From DATMMS01 sp036824145 (lineage in GTDB: Bacteria; Chloroflexota; Dormibacteria; DASZGP01): a stretch of DNA of 64,000 nucleotides. The translations under genes and the position numbers were made by a program. The notes under the pieces were generated by a model, which was not told the DNA's origin, did not search any database, and saw only the letters and a list, made by a program, of their open reading frames with translations. The DNA lies in NCBI GenBank assembly GCA_036824145.1, contig DAITAT010000001.1, positions 1-64,000 on the forward strand, written 5' to 3'. Shown here in pieces: positions 15,053 to 23,705 of the stretch (positions are counted from its first letter, which is position 1; every line of letters starts with the position of its first letter).

Positions 15053-15453
15053 TCCTCGGCGGCGTTCTCCTTGCCGCCTCGCCCGACATTGACCGCCATC
15101 CGGATCATGGGGATTTGCAGCGGCAGGCGCAGCCAGAGCACCGCAGGTGAGCTGAGCGGCCCGGTCGGGCTGTAGGGGAGGCCGTCGAAGGCCTGCTGGA
15201 CGTTGGCTGGCCAGACGGCAAGCAGCAGGGCCGCCGTCAGCCAGCCACCGAGCCGGCGCGTCCGCGGAACCACCATCATGGTGGCGCAGGCGATCTCGAC
15301 GGCGCCGCTGAGGAGGACGATCTCCTGCTCGTGGCCCAGGGCGCGGGGCACGATGCGGCGGTAGAACTGCGGCACCACGAAGTGGAGGATCCCGGATCCG
15401 CCGATGATCAGGACGAGCAAGTTCCGCCGGAGCGAAACGCGGCGCGATTGCAT
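15049..15453 (-). CDS. DoxX-like membrane protein
   Basis: 134 aa with about four hydrophobic segments. ILHFVVPQFYRRIVPRALG and LLSGAVEIACATMMVVPRTRRLGGWLTAALLLAVWPANVQ match the DoxX family pattern (a G/S-x-x-H-F/P region and a central glycine-rich helix). The function of such small proteins is not settled. The ATG at 15453 (MQSRRVSLRRN) is more plausible than the upstream GTG at 15504, which would add a polar tail. Four-base overlap at the stops with the convergent gene. Confidence 0.75.
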   Translation of the reverse strand: MQSRRVSLRRNLLVLIIGGSGILHFVVPQFYRRIVPRALGHEQEIVLLSGAVEIACATMMVVPRTRRLGGWLTAALLLAVWPANVQQAFDGLPYSPTGPLSSPAVLWLRLPLQIPMIRMAVNVGRGGKENAAED

Positions 15454-15534
15454 CGGCCCATCATCTGACACGACGCAGCGGCCTGCCAAAACCCCGACCA
15501 CCATCGCAGAGTGCCGGACGCGGCCGGCGACTGT

Positions 15535-15762
15535 TTACTCGGTGGTGCTTTCGGTGTGGCGCAGGCGGATGTAGTCCGGGTTTCGCATGCCCAGCCAGAG
15601 GATGACGAGCATCCCGCCGAGGCTTGAGATCGAGAGCGCCAGGCTGGGCAGGGCGAGCGCACCGCCGGTGGCCAGCGTCAGCAATACCCAAGCGATCAGG
15701 CTGACCTCGAGCGAAAGGTAGAAACGGGCCTTCAGGCCAGAAAGGTCGCGGTGTGCAGTCAT
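15535..15762 (-). CDS. Small two-helix membrane protein, 75 aa
   Basis: Begins MTAHRDLSGLKARFYLSLEV, with two hydrophobic segments (about residues 18-36 and 41-58) and a charged end. The ATG at 15762 has AAGGAG upstream on this strand, which excludes the longer frame that starts at 15972. Unknown function; it lies upstream of the DoxX-like gene in the same direction and may be co-transcribed. Confidence 0.7.
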   Translation of the reverse strand: MTAHRDLSGLKARFYLSLEVSLIAWVLLTLATGGALALPSLALSISSLGGMLVILWLGMRNPDYIRLRHTESTTE

Positions 15763-15851
15763 CAGACAACTCCTTCGCCAGAGCTGAAGCCCCGGCTGAC
15801 CCAGCATGGGACCTTGGTTCCGGGATATGCGCTCGAATTGCCACAGCTCGG

Positions 15852-15880
15852 TTACGAGTCGGTGCCGACCGCCGTAGAAT
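15852..15880 (+). promoter_or_regulatory. Promoter of the dioxygenase operon
   Basis: TTACGA (15852-15857), 17-base spacer, TAGAAT (15875-15880); ATG of the next gene is 33 bases on. Confidence 0.5.
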
Positions 15881-15913
15881 GGCAATCCTTGGGCCAGATC
15901 ACTGCTTTCGACG

Positions 15914-16900
15914 ATGCCTGACCTGCAGGGGTTCCACCACATCACCGCGATCACCGGCGACGCCCCGACCAACCTCGATTTCTACTGCCGCGTGATGGGG
16001 ATGCGCATGGTCAAGAAGACGGTGAACTTCGACGCCCCCGAGGTCTATCACCTCTATTACGCCGATGAGACCGGCACCCCGGGCAGCGTCCTGACCTTCT
16101 TCGAGTTCCCCGGCGCCCAGCGCGGCCAGGCCGGCTCGGGCATGGTTCACCGCATCGGCTGGACCGTCGCCGGCGAGGCCAGCCTCAATTTCTGGGGTAA
16201 CCGCCTGTTGGGGGAGAGGATCCGGACGGAGCGCCGCGACCATGCCCTGCGCTTTCACGACAGGGAGGGCCTGGGCCTCGAGCTCGTCGCCGCCGACACC
16301 GGTGACCCGCTGCTCCGCGCGGAGGTAGAGGACATCCCCGCTGAGCACGCGCTGCTTGGCTTTGCCGGCGTCCACGCCTTCAGCGCCCAGCCCGAGGCGA
16401 CCGAGAAGGTGCTCACGGACCTCCTTGGCTTCAAAGCCGATGGCTCGCGTTTCCGCCACCGTTCGCCTGGGCGTCAGGCAACCTACGACATCGACCCGCC
16501 ACCGTCGACCAGCCCCATCCAGGGTGCGGGCAGCGTCCACCACGTCGCCTGGGCCTCGTCCGATGACGACCACGAGGACTGGCACACCACGCTGGTTGGC
16601 GCCGGTGTCCAGCCAACGCCTATCATCGACCGCACCTACTTCCGGTCGATCTATTTCCGTGAGCCCAGCGGCGTGCTCTTCGAGATCGCCACCCTCGGCC
16701 CCGGCTTCGAAGTCGACGAGCCGATGGAGAGCCTGGGCGAGGCGCTTGTCCTGCCGGAGCGCTACGAAGTCATGCGGCCGTGGCTGGAGAAGAACCTGAC
16801 GCCGATTACAAATCCCAGGAGCCATAATCCAGAACCAGCAGGCGACCTCGCACCAGAAGCAGAATTGGACCCTGCGCCAGAAGGAGAAACCGTTGGTTAA
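15914..16900 (+). CDS. Ring-cleaving dioxygenase, VOC/glyoxalase superfamily
   Basis: 328 aa with two vicinal-oxygen-chelate modules. Metal-ligand candidates are H8 (GFHHITAITG), an acidic residue late in the first half, H in SVHHVAWASSDDD and E in REPSGVLFEIATLGPG. The overall phrase order matches the hydroquinone/ring-cleaving dioxygenase group (LinE/MhqO-like). The last about 35 residues are Pro/Glu rich and outside the family core. The stop overlaps the start of the EthD-like gene, suggesting that the pair handles aromatic or quinone compounds. Confidence 0.85.
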   Translation: MPDLQGFHHITAITGDAPTNLDFYCRVMGMRMVKKTVNFDAPEVYHLYYADETGTPGSVLTFFEFPGAQRGQAGSGMVHRIGWTVAGEASLNFWGNRLLGERIRTERRDHALRFHDREGLGLELVAADTGDPLLRAEVEDIPAEHALLGFAGVHAFSAQPEATEKVLTDLLGFKADGSRFRHRSPGRQATYDIDPPPSTSPIQGAGSVHHVAWASSDDDHEDWHTTLVGAGVQPTPIIDRTYFRSIYFREPSGVLFEIATLGPGFEVDEPMESLGEALVLPERYEVMRPWLEKNLTPITNPRSHNPEPAGDLAPEAELDPAPEGETVG

Positions 16901-17195
16901 GTGGACTGCCCTCTACCGCAAGCCAGACGACACCGCCGCCTTCGAGAGATGGTTCGTCGAGGATCACCTCCCCATCTGCAAGGAGTGGCCCGACGTCGAG
17001 CACATGCACGTGCACCGCATCACCGGCTCGCCTCGGGGGGACTCCGAGTTCTACTGGATCTTCGAGGCGGTCTACAAGGACTCCGACACCATGATGGCGT
17101 CGCTGCTGAGCGAAAAAGGAATGGCGGCGGCGATGGACGCCCGCAACAGCGCCTTCGGCAAGCTGATGGTCTCCTTCTTCAGCGAGAGTATGTGA
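16893..17195 (+). CDS. EthD family protein
   Basis: 100 aa, ferredoxin-like fold of the EthD/dimeric barrel group. WTALYRKPDDTAAFERWFVEDHLPICKE (residues about 4-31) is the typical opening, where the conserved His-x-Pro of the family reads DHLP. TTG start with AGGAGA six bases upstream, inside the end of the dioxygenase gene. EthD-type proteins take part in breakdown of ethers, polyketides and aromatics; a direct role here is inferred from the neighbour only. Confidence 0.8.
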   Translation: MVKWTALYRKPDDTAAFERWFVEDHLPICKEWPDVEHMHVHRITGSPRGDSEFYWIFEAVYKDSDTMMASLLSEKGMAAAMDARNSAFGKLMVSFFSESM

Positions 17196-17941
17196 TGTCC
17201 CGGCGCCGCAGCCTGGCGCTGGCGGCCAGGGTTGCCGGCTCGGCGGTCATCCTCGCCGCCGCCAGCGGCAAGCTGCCGCACCTGGTGGTCACCCAGGCCG
17301 CCATCAGCACCGTGCTGACCCTGGTGGTGGCGCCGCTGTGGCTGCTCGATCGCTCGGAGCGAGCCGCCGCCGAAAGCCCCTTCACCATCTCGCCGTTCCT
17401 GGCCGTCTTCCTGATGGCGGCCGGCACCATCAGCGTCCAGCTGCCGGCGGTGGTTGCGGTCCTCAGCGATGGCGGACTGATCACCGCGCTGGCGCTGAGC
17501 GCCTTGCTGCTTGGAGCGATCGCATTCTGGTCGGTGCTGATCGCCCCCGCCCGCGTCAGTGGCATCGCCGCGTGTGGCTACGTGGTCATCGGCGGGCTGC
17601 CCATCAGCATGCCGGCGATGTTCATGATCCTGTCCTCTCGGGACCTCTACGCCGGCTTCCACGCCGTGGCACCGCCCCTCATCGGCGCGATGAACGACCA
17701 ACTCTACGCGGGGTTCCTGCTCTTTGCCTCGGTGAAAATCGCGATCTGGACGGTGGCCAGCATTGTCTTCTTCGCCGCCGCGCGCGAGTCTGCGGCGCCG
17801 GATGACGACGACGGCGGCCTACCGGTCCCGGCCGGCCCCACGGTTCCGGGATGGGTGCTCGGATTGGCGTCCGGTGCTCCCACCGCGGACGAGCCGGTGC
17901 CCGTCGCCCTGGTCGAGAAGGAGACGGCGGGGGCGCGCTGA
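17195..17941 (+). CDS. CtaG-like multi-pass membrane protein
   Basis: 248 aa with about seven hydrophobic segments and a 45-residue polar tail. KLPHLVVTQAAISTVLTLVVAPLWLLDRSE aligns by eye with the HMVQHILLTMVGPPLLL region of the CtaG at 10785, and the MNDQLYAGFLLFASVKIAIWTVASIVFF end with the family C-terminal helix. Most of the copper-binding histidines are absent, so it may be a divergent relative. The ATG overlaps the EthD stop. A CtaG-like protein in a catabolic operon is odd. Confidence 0.55.
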   Translation: MSRRRSLALAARVAGSAVILAAASGKLPHLVVTQAAISTVLTLVVAPLWLLDRSERAAAESPFTISPFLAVFLMAAGTISVQLPAVVAVLSDGGLITALALSALLLGAIAFWSVLIAPARVSGIAACGYVVIGGLPISMPAMFMILSSRDLYAGFHAVAPPLIGAMNDQLYAGFLLFASVKIAIWTVASIVFFAAARESAAPDDDDGGLPVPAGPTVPGWVLGLASGAPTADEPVPVALVEKETAGAR

Positions 17942-17969
17942 GGCCCCCCCGATCCGGGCGGGTCCTCAG

Positions 17970-18767
17970 TCACTGGCTTGGGGGAGGCGCGCCGCCGCCT
18001 CCACCGCCGAATCCACCACCACTGCCACCCCGTCCGCCGCCGCCGCCAAGCCCGCGGCCGAACGTCGCGCAGCCTGACGGACCTGGTGGCACGATCGATA
18101 TCGCCCGGGCGGTGACCTTGCCGGACGAGTCGCGGGTGCCGTTGGCGTTGAGACACTGGTGGAGGGCGAGATCGGAGGCGGCGGCCGTCGCCGACTTGCT
18201 GACCCGGACGGTGGTCGGCACGGTGACGATCTGCGAAGCGCCGGTCGAATCCTTGACTGTGACCGAGGTGCCGGCGACCGCCGTCACCTCACCGCCAACG
18301 AATGAGAAATTGGGTCGGCCGGCCGGTGGCGTCGGCCTTGGTGTAGCCGGAACCCCACCGCCCGGACCGCCGCCCGGACCAAAGCCGCCGGCGCCTCCGA
18401 GGGTGCAGGCACCGTTGCCCTTGTCGGTCAAACGGACGGTTGCCGCCGTGACCGTGCCGCTGGAATCCCTCTGCCCGCTGGCCGCCAGGCACTTGCCTGT
18501 GGTGATGTCGGCGAAGGTCCCTGTGCTGGTTCGCTGGAACGTGGTCGAGCTGGTGTAGAGCACCGTGACGTCGCCGTTCTGGCTGTTGACCACCAGGGTC
18601 ATCCCGTTCATCTTCACCAGCTCACCGGAGGCGCCGTTTCGAGCTCCGAAGCGGGGGGTGCCGCTCGGCGCCGGCCCTGCGGACCCGGCTGAGGCGCCAA
18701 AGCCACAGGCCGCAAGGCCGAGGGCGGCCGTGGCCACCAAACCGACGGTTGTCAGAATTCGATTCAT
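17970..18767 (-). CDS. Lipoprotein with two DUF5666-like repeats and glycine-rich tail
   Basis: 265 aa. Lipobox LAAC (about residue 21), then two related beta-rich modules: one near residues 50-120 (KMNGMTLVVNSQNGDVTVLYT ... KCLAASGQRDSSGTVTAATV) and one near 155-235 (VTAVAGTSVTVKDSTG ... QCLNANGTRDSSGKVTARAI). The shared ASGQRDSSG/ANGTRDSSG pieces show internal duplication. The last about 30 residues are nearly all glycine with arginines, then APPPSQ. The ATG at 18767 is set by GGAG upstream. It lies downstream of the MacAB-type genes and probably belongs to the same surface system. Confidence 0.8.
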   Translation of the reverse strand: MNRILTTVGLVATAALGLAACGFGASAGSAGPAPSGTPRFGARNGASGELVKMNGMTLVVNSQNGDVTVLYTSSTTFQRTSTGTFADITTGKCLAASGQRDSSGTVTAATVRLTDKGNGACTLGGAGGFGPGGGPGGGVPATPRPTPPAGRPNFSFVGGEVTAVAGTSVTVKDSTGASQIVTVPTTVRVSKSATAAASDLALHQCLNANGTRDSSGKVTARAISIVPPGPSGCATFGRGLGGGGGRGGSGGGFGGGGGGAPPPSQ

Positions 18768-18801
18768 CCGTGTCTCCAATGCGTTTGTGGTTTGGCTCGG
18801 G

Positions 18802-20019
18802 TCACTCCGCGCGGAGGGCCTCGATGGGGGCAAGGCGGGCCGCGCGCATTGCCGGGTACACGCCAAAGACCAGGCCCACGCCGGCGGCGACCGCGACCGC
18901 GACCAGGATCGGCTCAGGCGTGATCGTCACAGCGATGGAGGTGAACCTGGGCACCAGGGTCGCCGCCAGCAACCCCACGCCCACTCCCATCAGGCCGCCC
19001 AGGACGCTCAGCGTCGCGGCCTCGAAGAGGAACTGGCGGAGGAGGTCGCCGGGGGTTGCGCCCAACGCCTTGCGGAGCCCGATCTCGCTGGTCCTCTCGG
19101 TGACCGAGACCAGCATTATGTTCATCACCCCGATACCGCCCACGATCAGGGAGATGGCGGCCACGCTGGCGAGCAGGATCGTGAGGGTGCTGGTGACCGC
19201 CTGGGCGGTGCTGAGCACGGTGCTCTGCGACGTGATCGAGAAGTCAGGGGTCGCGGTGCCGGTGATGTGGTGGGTGACCAGAAGCAGCTGGTCGGCCTCC
19301 TGGTAGGCCGAACCGACGGTGTTGCCGCTAGTCGCGCTCAGCAGCACCCGCTGGACGGAGTTAGGGTTACCGCCGGTGAGCTCGTCCTGGGCGGTGGTGA
19401 TGGGAACCACGGCCAGGTCGTCGCCATTTTGGAAGGCCTGGCCTCCGCTCTGGGCCAGGATCGCCACGACTTGGAACGCAGCCGGGCCAATGGTCACCGA
19501 GTCACCGACCCCAACGCCGAGATTGGCCGCGGTGGTGGTGCCGAGGACCACGTCCTGGGCGTGGGATTTGACCCCGGCGGCGGTGAAGAAGCGACCCTGG
19601 CTTACGGTCCTGGCGTTGGTGACCAACCAGTCCGGGCTGCTCCCCTGGACATTGGTGTTCCAGTTGCTGGAGGTGCTGACGAGGGACTTCCGGGCCTGCA
19701 CCACGGGGGCCACCGCCTGGATGTCGGGCGCGTTGTCCTTGCTGCCCAGGCCCCGTACGTCGTCCATGGTCAGGGTGTTGGCGCTGCCGCCGCCACCGAA
19801 GACCCCGCCGCTGACGGTGCTACCCGGGCTGACGGTCAGGAGGTTGGTGCCCAGCGCCGCGATCCGGTTCGTCACCGAGTCCGATGAGGCCTTGCCGATG
19901 CCGACCGTGCAGATCACCGCGGCCACCCCAAAGAGGATCCCCAGCGTGGTCAGGATCGAGCGCAAGCGATGACCGAACAGGCCCCGGAGCCCGGTCTGGA
20001 AGGTGCGCAGGAGGGTCAC
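18802..20019 (-). CDS. MacB-like ABC transporter permease
   Basis: 405 aa, MacB/FtsX family: an N-terminal helix (about residues 22-42), a large extracytoplasmic domain and three C-terminal helices. The cytoplasmic loop SVTERTSEIGLRKALGATPG is the family signature. The outer domain holds a glycine tract (residues about 71-78) absent from most relatives. GTG start overlaps the ATPase stop as GTGA. It forms a mechanotransmission-type transporter with the ATPase and adaptor upstream, moving peptides, lipoproteins or drugs across the envelope rather than importing. Confidence 0.92.
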   Translation of the reverse strand: MTLLRTFQTGLRGLFGHRLRSILTTLGILFGVAAVICTVGIGKASSDSVTNRIAALGTNLLTVSPGSTVSGGVFGGGGSANTLTMDDVRGLGSKDNAPDIQAVAPVVQARKSLVSTSSNWNTNVQGSSPDWLVTNARTVSQGRFFTAAGVKSHAQDVVLGTTTAANLGVGVGDSVTIGPAAFQVVAILAQSGGQAFQNGDDLAVVPITTAQDELTGGNPNSVQRVLLSATSGNTVGSAYQEADQLLLVTHHITGTATPDFSITSQSTVLSTAQAVTSTLTILLASVAAISLIVGGIGVMNIMLVSVTERTSEIGLRKALGATPGDLLRQFLFEAATLSVLGGLMGVGVGLLAATLVPRFTSIAVTITPEPILVAVAVAAGVGLVFGVYPAMRAARLAPIEALRAE

Positions 20020-20696
20020 GCGGCGACTTCCTCGGCGAGGCGGCCGTCGCTCATGGTGAAGACCCGGCGCGGGATGGCGCCGACATTGGGGTCGTGCGTG
20101 ATCAGGACCACGGTCCGTCCCGATTCGTTCAGGCTCTGCAAGATCGCCAACACCTCTCGACTGGAGTTGGAGTCGAGATTCCCGGTGGGCTCGTCGGCCA
20201 GGATCAGGTCGGGGTTGGTGACCAGGGCTCTTGCGATGGCGACTCGCTGCTGTTGGCCGCCGGACAGCTCGGCCGGCTTGTGGTTGACGCGGTCGGCGAG
20301 GCCAACCTGCGCCAGAGCGCGCAGCGCCGCAGCCTTGCGATCGTCGGCGGCCCGGTAGAGGAGAGGCAGCTCGACGTTGCGCCAGGCCGACAGGCTGGCC
20401 AGCAGGTGGAATTGCTGGAAGACGAAACCGATGCGCCGGTTGCGGACCTTGGCCAGCTGGTACTCGGTCATCCGGCTGACGTCCTCGCCTCCGAACCAGT
20501 ACTCGCCGCGGGTGGGGATGTCGAGGCAGCCGAGGATGTGCATCAGGGTCGATTTCCCCGAACCTGACGGTCCGACGACGGCGGTGAAGTCGCCTTGGGC
20601 CACCGTCAACGACACGTCGGCGAGGGCGTTCACGGCGGCCTCGCCCTTGCCGTAGACCTTGTCCACCGAGTGGAGACGGATGAGGTCGTCGGCCAC
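20016..20696 (-). CDS. MacB-like ABC transporter ATP-binding protein
   Basis: 226 aa. Complete ABC ATPase: Walker A GPSGSGKST, Q-loop FVFQQFHLL, signature LSGGQQQRVAIARAL, Walker B LILADEPTGNLD and H-loop ITHDP. The RNRRIGFVFQQFHLL and DEPTGNLDS phrases are those of the LolD/MacB group. GTG at 20696 is chosen because the longer frame from 20768 would run into the adaptor gene and begins with low-complexity Ala. Operon order is kinase-adaptor-ATPase-permease with the regulator first. Confidence 0.92.
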   Translation of the reverse strand: MADDLIRLHSVDKVYGKGEAAVNALADVSLTVAQGDFTAVVGPSGSGKSTLMHILGCLDIPTRGEYWFGGEDVSRMTEYQLAKVRNRRIGFVFQQFHLLASLSAWRNVELPLLYRAADDRKAAALRALAQVGLADRVNHKPAELSGGQQQRVAIARALVTNPDLILADEPTGNLDSNSSREVLAILQSLNESGRTVVLITHDPNVGAIPRRVFTMSDGRLAEEVAA

Positions 20697-20697
20697 C

Positions 20698-22191
20698 CTA
20701 ACCGCCGGGCACCCCGCCGCCGCCTCGTCCGCCGCCGCCCCCGAAGTTGCCTCGGCCGCCGCCGCCAAAGAGGCCGCCGCCCGAGTTGGTGGTGGGGACG
20801 CTGCTACTCACAGTGGCGGTGATGACCTCGTCGCCGGGGTTAAGCCCGGACATGATCTGGGTCCGAAGCGCATCAGACGCGCCGACTGTCACGGTCCTGA
20901 TCTCGACCTTGCCGTTGACCAGCACCTGCAGGCTGTTGCCGCTGCGCAGGGCGCTGGTCGGCACCGTCAGCACTTCGCTGGCCTGGTTGACGATGATCGA
21001 CACCGACGCCGACGTGCCGGCGTGCAGCGAAGGGTTGCTGCCGTCGATGGTGACGGTGACCGCGAAAGTCGCCACCCCGGAGGTGACGGTGGCCACCGCG
21101 GCGATGTAGGTCACTTTGCCGGTGAGGGCGTCGGTGGCCCCGGCGGGGGTGATTCGAGCCGTTTGGCCGAGCGCGATCTGACCGATCTGGGCGTCACTGA
21201 CGGCGCCGGTGACGGCGTATGCGCTGGGGGTCAGGATTGAGATCGCGTGCGTGCTGCTCGACGAAGAGCCGGACGCCGCCGCGCCACTCCCGGAGGCGGC
21301 GCTGCCGGAAGCCCCGCTACTCCCGGAGGCGGCGCTGCCGGAAGCCGACGTGGTCTGGCCGACCGCGATGTTGACCGCGATGTTGACCGCGCTGACGACA
21401 CCGTCGTTGGGGGCGGTCAGGGTGGTCTGGTTGAGGGCGCGCTGGGCGTTGTCGACGTTGACCTGGTCGACGGCGACCTGGCTTTGGTCGATCTGGATCT
21501 GCTGCGAGGTGGTGCCCTGCTTGAGGACGGCGAGCGACGCCTGCGCGTTCTGGAGCGCGACGGTGTCGCGGTTGACCTGCGATCGGGCCTGGTCGTTGCT
21601 CTGCTGTGCCTTGACCTGGGCCGCCTGGTAGTTGTTCTGAGCCGTGGTCAGTGCCGCCTGGCCCTGAGCGGAGTCCATGGCGCTCTTGGCCTGGGCCACC
21701 ATCTGGGCGTTAACCGCCAGGGTGTCGGACTGGTTGGTCTGATCGCTCTGCAGCTGGACCTGGGCGGTATTCACGGACGCCTGCGCCTGGTTCAGGCTCT
21801 GGGCCGTCGCCCCCGCCTGGTCCAGCGAGAGCTTGGCCTGCGCCGAAGTCAGGGTCGCCTGAGCCTGGGTCAGGCTGCCCTGGAGACTGACGGGGTCCAA
21901 CGATGCCAGCACCTCGCCCGCCTTGACGGTCTGGCCCGCCACTACGTTGACGGCCTGGACCTTGCCGGAGCCGGCGAAGTCGAGATCGGTTTGGTTCACC
22001 GGGGTCAGGTTCCCCGAGATCGGGATGGTCTGGGTCACGGTCCCGAGCACCGCCGCGCTGGTCCGGTATTGGATCGCCGCGCCGTTGCGGTTGAGATATA
22101 AGTAGCCGCCGGCGGCGACGATCGCAACGATCACCACCGCGATCACGGCGGACCGGGCTCTCAGGAATCGACGCAATCGGAACTCCTCCAC
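20698..22191 (-). CDS. MacA-like periplasmic adaptor (HlyD/RND family) with glycine-rich tail
   Basis: 497 aa. One N-terminal membrane helix (about residues 13-32), a biotinyl-lipoyl half (GSGKVQAVNVVAGQTVKAGE), a long helical hairpin rich in Gln/Ala (about residues 100-235), the second lipoyl half (ALNQTTLTAPNDGVVSAVNI), then beta-barrel and membrane-proximal domains. An insertion after this half (about residues 280-315) is a Ser/Gly/Ala repeat coded by a tandem DNA repeat. The last about 35 residues are glycine rich with arginines. It links the transporter to the cell exterior. It is the gene after the histidine kinase, with a gap of 80 bases. Confidence 0.88.
   Translation of the reverse strand: MEEFRLRRFLRARSAVIAVVIVAIVAAGGYLYLNRNGAAIQYRTSAAVLGTVTQTIPISGNLTPVNQTDLDFAGSGKVQAVNVVAGQTVKAGEVLASLDPVSLQGSLTQAQATLTSAQAKLSLDQAGATAQSLNQAQASVNTAQVQLQSDQTNQSDTLAVNAQMVAQAKSAMDSAQGQAALTTAQNNYQAAQVKAQQSNDQARSQVNRDTVALQNAQASLAVLKQGTTSQQIQIDQSQVAVDQVNVDNAQRALNQTTLTAPNDGVVSAVNIAVNIAVGQTTSASGSAASGSSGASGSAASGSGAAASGSSSSSTHAISILTPSAYAVTGAVSDAQIGQIALGQTARITPAGATDALTGKVTYIAAVATVTSGVATFAVTVTIDGSNPSLHAGTSASVSIIVNQASEVLTVPTSALRSGNSLQVLVNGKVEIRTVTVGASDALRTQIMSGLNPGDEVITATVSSSVPTTNSGGGLFGGGGRGNFGGGGGRGGGGVPGG
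21286..21346 (+). repeat. Tandem repeat inside the adaptor gene
   Basis: A 28-base sequence occurs twice without change (21286-21313 and 21319-21346), period 33 bases, so it preserves the frame as an 11-residue Ser/Gly/Ala unit. It encodes the flexible insertion of the adaptor. Confidence 0.85.
21362..21391 (+). repeat. 12-base tandem repeat inside the adaptor gene
   Basis: ACCGCGATGTTG occurs twice in a row (21362-21373, 21374-21385) followed by half a unit. It encodes the AVNIAVNIAV part of the adaptor. Confidence 0.8.
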
Positions 22192-22271
22192 CGAACGGCA
22201 GTCAGTCGGGGCACCAACAGCGATTGTCGGGTCGAGATGTGAAGGGGCCGTGAAGCGAACATGAGAATCCT

Positions 22272-23702
22272 CTAAGCGGGACTGAGAGGCAGCTGGACGC
22301 GGAAGCTGGCGCCGCCGGCGCCGGACTCGCCAACGGCGATCTGGCCCTGGTGTTCGCGGGCGATCCAGGCCGCGATTGCCAGCCCCAGGCCCGTTCCTTC
22401 GCTCGAGCGAGCGGGGTCAGCCTGGTGGAAGCGCTCGAAGACGCGCTCCCGCTGAGCCGCCGGGATACCGACGCCCTCATCGTCGACGCTTATCCGCACG
22501 ACCTCGTCGGAGCGCTCGATGGCGACCTTGATGCCGGACTTCGCGGGCGTGTGTTGGACGGCGTTGTCGACCAGGATCCAGAGCAGCTGCTTGAGGGCGT
22601 CGGCGTTGCCCTTCACCGAGGCGGCCTTGCCGTCGCGCAGCTCGAGGTGACGCTCCGGGTGCAGTCGGCGCGCCTTGCGGCAGACGTCCGCCGCGATCCG
22701 CGAGACGTTCACTGGCGCCATCTCGAGGTGCTGGCCGGCGTCGGCGCGGGCGAGCGTGAGCAGCTCCTGTACCAGCCGCGTCATGCGCTCGCTCTCCTCG
22801 TCGATGTCACGCAGGGCGTCGGTGCGGTCGGCGGCGGCGATCTGCTTGCCCCCGAGCAGCAGGCCGACGTTGCTGCGGATGGTGGTGAGCGGGGTGCGCA
22901 GTTCGTGGGAGGCGTCCGCCACGAAGCGCTGCTGCGTTGCCAGGGTGGCCTCGAGCCGCTGATAGGCATCCTGCAGTTCGGCGAGCATGGCATTGAAGCT
23001 GCTGGTCAGGCGACTGACCTCGTCCCGGTTGTCAAGCTCAGGCAGGCGCCGACTCAGGTCCCGGGTGCGGCCGATCTCCTCGGCGGTGTCGGCCATGGCG
23101 TCGACCGGGCGCAGCGCCCGCCCGGCCACCAGCCAGCTGGCCGCCAGCGCGCCGACCAGGCTGAAGAGGGCCGCCAGCACCAGGTAGCCGCGCAGGGTGT
23201 TGAGGCTGTCCTCAATGGGGCCGGTCGGCTGTCCCGCCACCACATAGGCGGCTGAGACCCCAAGTGGGTTCGGCGTCGGCCCAGTCAGCTTGCGGATGGA
23301 TTCCCGCAGTAACACGCCCTTGGTGGGCTCGACGGTCGCCAGCACCGAGCCGTTGAGGTCGACCTGGCGCAGGAGGTCACTGGAGACGCCTGGTGTCTGC
23401 CCGTCGATCGCGCCGGTGCTGAAGACCGCGGTGCCGTCACTGCCGAGCAGCTCGATGAAGCTGTCGCTGCTGCGGCGGAGGTCGACGACCACGGGCTGAC
23501 GTATCCCGCGGCTGAAATCTCCACCTCCCAAACCGCCGCCTCGGGTGCCACCGTCGAACTCCTGGCTGCGACGGGTGAGGGCGTCGTCCTGCTGCCGCAG
23601 GACGCTGCGATTGACAAGGGAATAGACGAGGAGGCTGAAGATGACGACGGTGAGAAACACGACACCCGCTCCGAAGAGAGCGATCCGAGCCCGGATCGGC
23701 AC
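22272..23702 (-). CDS. Sensor histidine kinase
   Basis: 476 aa. Two membrane helices (about residues 9-31 and 172-194) enclose an outer sensor domain that contains a glycine-rich tract at residues 51-61. A HAMP linker follows, then HisKA with H266 in VADASHELRTPL, and the ATPase domain with N box (DNAVQHTPA), G1 (DEGVGI), F box (ERFHQAD) and G2 (GTGLGLAIA). It autophosphorylates and passes the phosphate to the regulator whose gene ends three bases upstream. It probably controls the MacAB-type exporter read in the same direction, perhaps sensing its substrate. Confidence 0.94.
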   Translation of the reverse strand: MPIRARIALFGAGVVFLTVVIFSLLVYSLVNRSVLRQQDDALTRRSQEFDGGTRGGGLGGGDFSRGIRQPVVVDLRRSSDSFIELLGSDGTAVFSTGAIDGQTPGVSSDLLRQVDLNGSVLATVEPTKGVLLRESIRKLTGPTPNPLGVSAAYVVAGQPTGPIEDSLNTLRGYLVLAALFSLVGALAASWLVAGRALRPVDAMADTAEEIGRTRDLSRRLPELDNRDEVSRLTSSFNAMLAELQDAYQRLEATLATQQRFVADASHELRTPLTTIRSNVGLLLGGKQIAAADRTDALRDIDEESERMTRLVQELLTLARADAGQHLEMAPVNVSRIAADVCRKARRLHPERHLELRDGKAASVKGNADALKQLLWILVDNAVQHTPAKSGIKVAIERSDEVVRISVDDEGVGIPAAQRERVFERFHQADPARSSEGTGLGLAIAAWIAREHQGQIAVGESGAGGASFRVQLPLSPA

Positions 23703-23705
23703 CGC

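Noticed and set aside
18565..19887. 440-aa plus-strand open frame across the MacB-like permease
   Set aside because: Composition is that of a GC-rich antisense shadow (Gly/Arg/Asp runs, no domain); the minus-strand permease is clear.
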